Source: Gnetum montanum
Taxonomy: Eukaryota > Streptophyta > Gnetopsida > Gnetales > Gnetaceae
NCBI GenBank assembly: GCA_015680685.1
Contig: MNCI01023539.1
Span: 98,329-124,348, forward strand
Reading direction: 5' to 3'
DNA length: 26,020 nucleotides
The translations under genes were made by a program, and so were the position numbers. The notes beneath the pieces were generated by a model. That model was not told the DNA's origin and did not search any database. It saw only the letters and a list, made by a program, of their open reading frames with translations. How positions within the stretch are numbered: the stretch's first letter is position 1; each line of letters starts with the position of its first letter. Positions 18,697 to 26,020 of this stretch are shown here, in pieces.

Positions 18697-19186
18697 ACCC
18701 ACAACCATTCAAAGAATCACACATAGCCTAGGGAAATGGGGAAAAGGCCATGAATCCTCACCTATCAAATTGATTATCAAACTGAAAAAAAAATGAACAC
18801 ATGCATAACTACTAAACACATACACTGCACAAGTAAGAGCTTTTGAAATTGAAACTGAAATTTTTACTTACATCCAATGAAACACCTTGGATCTATTGGA
18901 CTAGTTTTAAAATTCCTTTAATGGAATTTTTTTTAAAAAAATTATAACTCAGTTTTTCCTAGTAGATAAGAACACCTCAAGATATATAGTCTAATTAGAA
19001 ATTTATAACTCAACATTACCCACCAAAATCAAACTCATGAATTAGAGTTTTCAAATCAAGATTCTTACTTGTAGATTAACACCTTATTATTTAGACCAAA
19101 AATATTTATTAAAAGAATTCAAGATTTAAAAAACTATTATTTAATACAAATTATTTATAAAAAAATTACATGATCAGATTCCAACA
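18236..19186 (-). repeat. 5' LTR of a minus-strand retrotransposon, probably copia type (951 bp)
   Basis: On the minus strand it starts TGTTGGAATCTGATC at 19186, a start common in plant Ty1/copia LTRs, and ends GGGTTCCA at 18236, followed with no gap by a decayed initiator-Met primer site. The interior is AT-rich with a TATAAATAA-like box near the start (about 19157) and a GA/CT microsatellite with duplicated flanks in the second half. The internal region should lie to the left, but element B is inserted only 23 bases beyond the primer site. The sequence left of element B (9908-10022) shows no clear gag. The lineage is tentative. Confidence 0.55.
18600..18756. repeat. (CT)16 microsatellite inside a tandem duplication
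   Basis: CT dinucleotides run from 18664 to 18695 (16 units). On either side stand diverged copies of one unit of about 65 bases: CTCTAACCCAAAACCATGCC at 18600 and CTCTAACCCACAACCATTCA at 18692. Both contain AAGAATCACACATA and end near CATGAAT. The unit was duplicated with the CT tract between or at the start of the copies. Confidence 0.8.
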
Positions 19187-19499
19187 GGTAAATATGATCC
19201 ATTGTCTAAAAAGTATCTCACTAGTGACGATGAAAAAATTTAGGCCATAAAGGCATGCTAACACACAATGCCCTTAAAGAAGCTTGATTTGGCAAGGCTA
19301 TTGCCTAAGGCACCTTGCTTATGGGCATAGCTAGCCCAAGAATAGTCTCGAGTGGAAGAGAAATGTGATCGATAATTTTAACATGATTTAAAAAGCAAAG
19401 AGAAAATATTAAATATGAAATATACATTCATTAAATTAGAGCAACAAAGGTTAAAACTTCATTATATAAGTTCAACATGAATTAACATCAAGGTAGAGA
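19187..19499. other. No recognisable gene; flank of the minus-strand LTR
   Basis: The plus strand from 19187 could be read as KYDPLSKKYLTSDDEKI followed by stop-broken sequence, but no family could be assigned. It is probably older repeat DNA into which the LTR at 18236-19186 inserted. Confidence 0.3.
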
Positions 19500-20333
19500 C
19501 AACAAAGAAAGAGAAGGAGATGTAGAATTAGTGGACTACTAGTTGATCCATCTGCTTCGATGGTTCTACATCTCCTCCTAGAGGAACTCACAGTATGACT
19601 GGATAACCCAGGTTAGCTGTTTAACTCAACCCTCCAACTCCTGTAAGTGCATGATCACCACTTCCTTTCCAACTATAATGCTACCCAAACCTTTCTCCTA
19701 ATCCTTTTCATGGTCAAATTTGAGGGAGAACCTCTCAAGCCTCCTACATAGTTTGACCTCAATAGCTTCTTGCTCGAGCCAATTTGATTTAGCAACTAGG
19801 GAAGGACTTAGGCTATGGTGGGATAATGGGATGTAAGAAGGGAAAGAAAGGGGAGAGGGTACTGGGGAAGAGATGGGAGGAGGAAAGGAAGAAGAGGCTT
19901 TATGCTAATGGTTGGCCTCTTACTAGTTGCTCCTTGGTCAGAAACATAGAGTGTCATCTAGATCCAATGGGAGAAGGAGGGTCATCACTCTCCTCTAAAA
20001 CCTTGATATAAAGAAAATCCTTGTCCTCCTAAGATTTTACAAACTTAAGAAACAGCTAAAGCATCCTCTAGCACATAACATGGTTGGAAATAATTGGTAT
20101 TTCTCCATCCTGGGTAGGCTTAACTTCACAGAAGAAGATTAATTTCAAAGAAAATTTAGGAATTTGAGCCATCTCATGGTGGAACAGGATCTTCTAGTTT
20201 TGTGGGGATTCATTGGTAGTGAAAACCCTACCTGCAACATTGCTTTTGGGAGCACCACCTCCCACGTATGGTAGCTTTGCATAGCCAAAGGATTCAACAA
20301 TGGTGGAGGAGTAGTAGGGATAGGAGCTTCCAA
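19500..20333 (-). pseudogene. Possible coiled-coil protein remnant, minus strand
   Basis: Minus-strand sequence has faint coding character. From 20333 there is a proline-rich start (MEAPIPTTPPPLLNPLAMQS), then in another frame IPKFSLKLIFFCEVKPTQDG and YIKVLEESDDPPSPIGS. Later comes a helical stretch LEQEAIEVKLCRRLERFSLK (about 19770-19711) followed by HLQELEG. Frames change several times and stops are frequent. The composition resembles gag-like proteins of plant retroelements, but no diagnostic motif is visible. A plus-strand frame at 19826-20011 overlaps this and is Arg/Lys/Gly-rich only because of the purine-rich strand. Low confidence. Confidence 0.25.
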
Positions 20334-21553
20334 GAATTGAATAGACTTGTGTCATTGTTGTCATGGTAGCAGCATTACAACAACATTACAATGGGCATTA
20401 TGGCAACAATGGGAGCAACACTGGTGTGGTATGATTTTGAAACGATAGTAATCTAGATTTGATTGATATACTACTTTCAATTTGATTATTGTGAATGTCC
20501 ACTTAAGTTTCACGGTGTCATGTTGGAAGGATAAGCTCCATGGAATAAGGCCCCATTCATGGATGATGTTGACATTACAACATCAAGCCCCAACCAAATC
20601 AACAAAGAAAACATCAAGCATTCCACCAAATTTTTTTTTACACTAAATATATATGATATCATAAATATATATATTACAACATAATAATTATGATTATTTT
20701 AGACAAAATATAAAGCTAATAGTACATGCCGTTAGAAATATACCTAAAGAAGTTAATTCAAGGCTTTAAATATTTTATTGAGAGACATAGATAGAGCAAG
20801 ATACTCTCTTGTATCTCTTCAATATATGTCAACAAATTTAATCATGAGATCCTTGGTGGTTTTAGTCAATAGAATTGAACCAATTATTATTATTATTTTA
20901 TTAAAGGAAATGAAGGAATTCTAGCTATGTGCCATCGCTATGAACCCAAAGATTGAACACTACGAATCATGGTTGAGCATGAGAGAGAATGAACTTTGCA
21001 TTCCAACAATGGGATGCTATCTCAGATTCTCTCTAGCACATTATGAATTCCTCACCTTGAGTTATCTCATCACAATCTGGGATGGATCATCAAATTATGG
21101 AAATAACTCACAATTATACATGTCATATTAAACAAATGTAACCCAGAGGACAATGCCATGGCATCAAGTCAACTTTAAAGGTAGCACCATAAAACAACAT
21201 ATAGGTAATAGGTAACTTAATAAGATATGATCCTTATGACTTAGAATCAAGGAAATCATTTTCAAATTTAGTTAATGAAGAAAGAAAGCATTATGATGAT
21301 TCCAATAATCTATAAAGTATCCTTAATAAAATACTAAGTCTTGAATCCAAACATCTATTAAGTTTACTTCTAAGGCATGTACCTATATGAATGTGGACCT
21401 GAAGCTATATGCTATGCATAATACTGCAATAAAATATGATATAAATACAATAAGATGAAATGAATTTTTTTAAACTATGTATGATATCTAATGTGGCCTA
21501 TGTGGATACATATATGTATATATATTTATTTATAACTATAATTTATTAAATTA
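20334..21553. other. AT-rich stretch without recognisable gene
   Basis: No long frame with motifs. A 63-codon plus frame at 20940-21131 has no recognisable family. Short simple-sequence runs occur: TTATTATTATTATTT near 20884 and TATATATGTATATATAT near 21512. No LTR ends were recognised. Confidence 0.4.
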
Positions 21554-22290
21554 CTAATCTACTAGGTGTCCACGTGGAACACTAGTATAGAAATGTTTAA
21601 GGTGGAAGGTGTTGAAGTTTCTAGTGAATTTATTACCTTGAAGGTCAGCTATATTGTAGAAATTGGGGGCTACAACTTCCATGACTTGGTATGGTCCTGA
21701 CCACATTGGTGAAAACTTGGTTTGAAGACCTTTTCGCCCAGAATCTGTATCTCTTTTTAGGACTAAATCACTTATTTGAAAGGATTTAGTGGCAAACTTT
21801 TTATCAAACCATCTTTTAATAATGGTTTGATGATTTCACAAGTTTTCTACTACTTTTAAATGTTTAAGTTCAACATCCCAAATATCATAAGATCTACCTA
21901 TGAGACATTCATCAAGATTTAGGTAATCCAAGAAGAACTTATAAGTAATAATTTGCACATTGATGGGTAGTATAGGTTTTTGGCCATAAACTACTTCATA
22001 AGGGGTCATCTTAAGAGATTCCTTATAAAGAATGCAATTTGTCAATATAGCCCCTTTTACCTTTTCACGCCAAGAGTTGGGATTGTCATCAATCATATTT
22101 TTAACTCCACCTAGAAGATTTTTGTTGGAATATTCTGCTGATCCATTTCCTTGAGGGTAATATTCTGTGATGCATTTAATTAGGATTTCATTATTCATAG
22201 CCCATTCAATAATTTCTATCAAGATGAAGGTAGGACCATTACCAAATACTAGTGCATATGGATGTCTATATTAGGTTATGATAACTTCCT
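21554..22290 (-). pseudogene. Ty3-type integrase C-terminal half, interrupted by element C
   Basis: Integrase of a Ty3/gypsy element different from the Athila family here. On the minus strand, from the junction with element C: EEVIIT*YRHP, VFGNGPTFILIEIIEWA, then EYYPQGNGSAEYSNKNLLGG, WREKVKGAILTN and TPYEVVYGQKPILPINVQI. After a TGA that follows VVENL come FDKKFATKSFQISDLVLKR and the GPF/Y-type motif MWSGPYQVMEVV. It ends ...VPRGHLVD at a TAG (21554-21556). The second catalytic Asp of the usual DNG motif is Gly here, while the catalytic Glu (SAEYSNK) remains. The frame is otherwise open, with two stops. The upstream half would lie beyond the far end of element C, outside the window. Confidence 0.85.
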
Positions 22291-22293
22291 CAA

Positions 22294-23119
22294 TGATGAG
22301 TGACGAGGTACCCCTACTCCCAACCATATCACTAAGTTGTTACATGCAATTCGATCAAATTCCATGGACCTATAGTTATCTAATGCACTAGCTCTTCTAG
22401 GAAGTAAAATGGGCGTTGAGAAAGTTCGTTGTCTTCCCAACTACACTTGTGAGGTTCAAGGGTATGATTTAAGTGTAATTGAGGTATATGATTTTTCTTA
22501 CTTTATATTTTATATATTTAATCACCTATAACAAAAATGAAGAGTAGAGTAATTTAAAATCTAATTTTTTCTTGTCTATCTAGCCTAACACAAGTAACCA
22601 TCCCACTTTCCTAAACACATATAGCACTACTAGGCTACCAAAAATTAAGTGTTGCGGGGTTATCAAGTACTATATGAATGCTCGAAGTGGTTGTGCTCAT
22701 GTTCATTAACAACTGGAAATAAGTTGCTTAATCCAAATGCATTAAAGCAAAGAGCAAGAAAGTAAAATGCATTAAGGAAAATATTAATCTTTTCTCAATG
22801 CTACAAGGATTGTCAGAAGAGTTCATTTTATTCCTATCACATTGCTATGCTTAGATACATCAATGCTCGAATAAAGAACCATACACACTTAGACTCCTTC
22901 TACGGGCACTCAAAAAATATGCTAACTCTGAGGAAAAGAAATGGAGAGAGCTTCACTACTCTAACTAAGAATGATCAAAAACTTATTATGAAAACTGGAG
23001 CCCAGGCACAGTATTTATAGGCCTAGAGTATACACTATGATGTCTCGTATGTGACATCGCATTAAGACCCCAATGTCACGTATGTGATGTCACAACCAAC
23101 TTCAAAAGTGTGTTCATCA
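22294..23119 (-). repeat. 3' LTR of element C (826 bp)
   Basis: On the minus strand it starts TGATGAACACAC at 23119 and ends CACTCATCA at 22294. U3 carries GATGTC/GACATC motifs (about 23041, 23055, 23087) where A and B have GATATC. The shared GTACGAC/GCTCGAAGTGG-type block and degenerate TTGGTAACCC copies lie near 22640-22690. Confidence 0.85.
23011..23020 (-). promoter_or_regulatory. TATA box of element C LTR
   Basis: CTATAAATAC on the minus strand, about 100 bases into the LTR, downstream of the GATGTC-type motifs. Same arrangement as in A and B. Confidence 0.65.
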
Positions 23120-23130
23120 TACCCCCACGA
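23120..23130 (-). other. Polypurine tract of element C
   Basis: TCGTGGGGGTA on the minus strand abuts the LTR start, equivalent to TTGTGGGGGTA in element B. Confidence 0.75.
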
Positions 23131-25070
23131 CTAAATGAAAACTCTTCCTTGAGTGAAGAAGAGAAGAAACAAGTTCTTTACAACATATATTAGATAGGTA
23201 TGGGATTATTGATTGACATATAGACTGACTCAATTGAAACAACAAACTCTAAGTACCCAAGTGTATAGAATTACAATTTTTATAACATTGGTTGTTCATG
23301 ATAAGAGAAGTGAACACCATGGATATCACTAACATCCAACACCTCTTAGTAGTAGAAAAATAAGAGAGAGAGAGAATATCTAACGATCACGAACAATCCT
23401 CATTGTCTAGCATTGTTGCGTCTTCCTTGATGAAGATAGTCCCACTTCTAGTCAATGCTTCCCATTGTAATCACAACAAAATCATGAATTAGTATACAAT
23501 GTGTAACACATAACTATTAAATGCCTTGTCTCATCAGTGGCTATACTCAGCTAAGTTATGATTTTGGTAGACTAGTTCCCTTAGTAGTGTTAGTGGGAAG
23601 GTTTACAAATAGGGTAGATAAGATAAGTGGTCCATGAATTTTGAAAAAGTTCAACACAAGGAAATAGTTAAATAGGGTATAATAATTCACAACAATAAAA
23701 AGAAGAATTCACTAAAAATTGTTGTGAAGATGTGCACAATTGGATGTCATTGATGGGACAAATAAAAATAATTTGATTGTAAAAGTATCTAAGGGTAAAG
23801 AACTTAACTAACCCAACCAAAAGATATGTAAGTGGGTCCTGCCCAAAGCAGACACAGGCCTTTTATACTCTTTCATAACTTCAAACCAAAGAGTGTGTGG
23901 GCTTCATGGATGATTAATGGTTATAGAAAGTTAAGTACAAAAACTTAGAGAAACTAACTAAGAATTCCAACACATCAAACCAGGACATCGAATCAAAACA
24001 TGAAACCAGCAGTGAGGTGAGACATGGAAAGCATATATGAATGAGAGAGAGTGAAAAGGATTTCCCAATTATAGTCACATGAAGTCCCTTGTGGATTTTG
24101 TGGTTAATTACTTGATAGAATCCATCCTTAGTCTAAACCAAAACCAACCACATTTAGTGACTTTGCATCATCATTATAAGACTAGTCCATCCCCTGAGAC
24201 ACAAGAGTGCTCCCACAGAACAACCACCATTCCTTATTAGAGAAGAAGTAGGAAGTGAAAAAGGGCCTTAGTTAGAGGGGACTAGTCTCATAACCAATGC
24301 TTGTAGCCCATTTATTCTATCTAAGGGGTGTGTTTTGAATTTCCATTGTTTTTTTTCTGATGAGAACCACACCATGCTAGGACATATGTATTTATGTTAT
24401 CCAAGGAGTGTGCTTTAAATTCTCATTACTTTTTTCTTTTTTTTTCTTCTGATGAGAACCACACCATGCAAGGACTTATTCAACTCCCTGTTAGTGGATG
24501 ACATGGAATGGTAAGAACTCCATGAAAACACACATGCACCTAGGCAAACAGAAAAGCACGAAGAATATCAAATCCCCTTGAAGCCACACCCTATTCAAAC
24601 CTTTGAATCCTTTCCAATTCTAGAAATTACCAAAGTCACAAATTTATTAAAGTTTTATTAATGAAAAAGGAATTGCATGTTTCCAAACAAGAAAAACCAT
24701 AGAGTGTGTGGATGGGTGGATGTTGTGGACTCACTGCCTATTGCATGAAAAAGAAATCATGCCCTAATTATCTGTAACAAAATTCAAAGCCAAAAACCAA
24801 ACACCAACAATCAAACAAAAATAATACATACCACCATCAAGTAACGCATTACCATTGTACCTAGCACTTATTAACAAAAAGTTAGAAAATCATACCAAAT
24901 AAAATAAAATATAAAAGAGTGTAAAATATTCAAGAAACATCAAATATACTAACAATGGTGTAAAAAAAAATTTAGAAAACATTAATAACATGAAAACAAA
25001 AAGATGTAAAATAAAAAGTTATAAAAAAATTAAAAAACTAAAGAGCTACTTAAATGATTAGCATGAGTGG
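23131..25070 (-). other. Long 3' noncoding region of element C
   Basis: About 1.9 kb between the integrase end and the polypurine tract, collinear with the shorter regions of B (1.2 kb) and A. No supportable frame. It contains a tandem duplication at 24317-24477 and A-rich stretches at 24880-25050. At the pol-proximal end, ATGGGGGAGATGG (25083-25071) matches the purine tract of element B. Confidence 0.65.
24317..24477. repeat. Tandem duplication of about 80-90 bases in element C
   Basis: Copy 1 runs from CTAAGGGGTGTG (24321) to GATGAGAACCACACCATG (24358). Copy 2 runs from CCAAGGAGTGTG (24401) to the same GATGAGAACCACACCATG at 24451. The copies differ by point changes and by a longer T-run in the second. 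Element B has a single copy of this block (about 16822-16885, opposite strand). Confidence 0.8.
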
Positions 25071-25620
25071 CCATCTCCCCCATGACTAAGTTGAAAGAAA
25101 GAGATCTAAAATATGGAGCATGGTTGTCCATTTGATGAGATGCTTGTTGTGTTAGCTGGCATATGCTCATGGAAAGGTTTAATTTGTTGAATGTTTTCCA
25201 ACTATTTCTTGTTTGGGCTCTTAGATTTATGGATCATCATGGCCCTGGAGAAAAATTTTCATAAATGATGTAAGGTCCTTCACACAACATTTGAAATTTA
25301 GTTTGTTGAGGTACGTGTGTGGGGTTCCAGTAGAGAACCTTATCTCCTGGTTGAAATTTGACTTTTCTAATTTTTAGGTCATGTTGCTTTTTATTATAGG
25401 CCTTGTGCAACTCGTTAGATGATAAGGCTACTAATCAATTTTGTCTAGCAGGTTGAGCTTCATCAGTCTTTCTTTTTGGGCTAGACATAAGTCAAGGTCA
25501 AGGTCACAAACTGTTGCAAGTATATGAAGTTTAGATTGAATAGTAAGTGTTGGTAGTTTTTCATACATGAGCTCATAGGGAGAGTAGCCTATAGGAAGTT
25601 TCCATGTTGAGTGGTAGGCC
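25071..25620 (-). pseudogene. Athila-type integrase C-terminal fragment, element C
   Basis: Matches element B's integrase closely: YHSTWKLPIGYSPYELMYEK, CDLDLDL, then after a frameshift near 25440 ELHKAYNKKQHDLKIRKVKF, PGDKVLYWNPTHVPQQTKF and CEGPYIIYENF. Element B has THVPQ followed by a stop, where C still encodes Gln (QQTKF), which shows what one of B's stops replaced. Further frameshifts occur near the end; the last recognisable coding piece is NGQPCSIF followed by a stop. The 5' side is cut at 25621, by a repeat whose first bases are TGTACTAACC, inside the codons for the Trp-Ala-Tyr segment of element B (about 15720-15730). Confidence 0.85.
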
Positions 25621-26020
25621 TGTACTAACCTAAATCATAGGTGTAAAGCTGGAAGGTAAACAAACACCGAGAGATCGTTGGGCATGCACAGCTAACCCTG
25701 CCTTCTCTTGAGGGCAAACTGAAAAAGGGAACGAAGGCAAAGTGCCTTAGATGGTTTGCATGCAAATCAACCAAGGACTTCCCTGAGCATAAGCTACGGC
25801 TAGCGCTGGGGTTATCGTAAACGGTGTAAACGAGATGTAAACGGAATGCCAACAATGATACAAAATGTAAACAGAGCGTATAAATAAAGTGTAAATAGAG
25901 ATATATTGTAAACAAAACGTAAATAGAACTGAACAATGTAAATGGAAGGCAATGAACTGTATTGTATTGTTTAATAAAAAAGGTATGCACCAGTCAAAGT
26001 GTAGCTGCACGTGTGGATGG
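25621..26020. repeat. Start of another LTR or repeat, inserted in element C
   Basis: Homology to the Athila integrase breaks exactly at 25620/25621, and the new sequence starts TGTACTAACC, fitting an LTR terminus. It is richer in CpG than the rest of the window and holds TATAAATA at 25879-25886 and eight GTAAAC/GTAAAT motifs between 25817 and 25943. The frames on its minus strand (25625-25990) are uninterrupted but without recognisable domains and I do not call them genes. The element runs off the window, so type and strand are open. Confidence 0.5.
25817..25943. repeat. GTAAAY motif cluster
   Basis: GTAAAC or GTAAAT starts at 25817, 25826, 25837, 25867, 25891, 25908, 25919 and 25938, with flanks often GAG, CGG or AGAG. 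Spacing varies (9-30 bases), so it is a diffuse cluster, with the TATAAATA box inside it. Confidence 0.6.

Larger units (their letters stand above)
22294..25620 (-). mobile_element. Athila-type LTR retrotransposon C, 3' part
   Basis: Minus-strand element of the same family as A and B. Visible parts in element order: the end of integrase (25620-25084), 3' noncoding region (to 23131), polypurine tract and 3' LTR (23119-22294). It is inserted in the minus-strand integrase at 21554-22290; the five bases next to the LTR are CTCAA (22289-22293). The partner duplication and the 5' half are out of view because a second repeat starts at 25621 inside the integrase of C. Confidence 0.85.

Noticed and set aside
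19826-20011. 61-codon plus-strand Lys/Arg/Gly-rich frame
   Set aside because: It comes from a purine-rich strand opposite a faint minus-strand coding remnant and has no motif.
25625-26010. Two overlapping minus-strand frames of 121 and 87 codons at the right edge
   Set aside because: Tyr/Phe/Leu-rich composition reflects the GTAAAY cluster read in reverse. The sequence begins at an insertion junction and looks like an LTR, so coding is not supported.

Overview
The window reads as plant nuclear repeat DNA: about 26 kb of nested, decayed LTR retrotransposons with no intact host gene that I can support. Athila-type Ty3/gypsy proteins, a primer-binding site derived from tRNA-Asp, a methionine-initiator-type primer site on another LTR, and stop codons that look like cytosine deamination all point to a seed plant with a repeat-rich genome. 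I cannot name the species. No CRISPR array, tRNA, rRNA or bacterial-style operon was seen.

Layout: 1-608 (minus) is a decayed gag-like protein of the plant transposon-protein type. About 1400-5812 (minus) is Athila element A, with a gag frame and one LTR but no protease, RT or integrase. 5979-8291 is a candidate long LTR of another Ty3 lineage, followed by a coiled-coil remnant (8292-9229) and a truncated Athila LTR (about 9230-9907). 10028-18194 (plus) is Athila element B, the best-preserved unit: both LTRs, an AATAA target duplication, PBS, gag, protease, RT, partial integrase, long 3' region and PPT. 18236-19186 (minus) is an LTR with a decayed initiator-Met PBS; element B sits just inside it. 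21554-22290 (minus) is the end of another Ty3 integrase. It was interrupted by Athila element C (22294-25620, minus), which is itself interrupted at 25621 by the start of a CpG-richer, probably younger repeat that runs off the window.

Elements A, B and C and the partial LTR are one family. Their LTRs share TGATG... and ...CTCATCA termini, a CTATAAATA box preceded by GATATC-like palindromes, and a repeated TTGGTAACCC motif. Element B's gag-to-protease frame stays open for 2.5 kb apart from roughly 28 substitution stops, so decay has been by point mutation far more than by frameshift. No copy has a complete enzyme set.

The structures most worth a second look are the ten-copy GATATC array in the LTR of element A, its sequence change between family members, the pol-less layout of element A, and the GTAAAY array in the repeat at the right edge.
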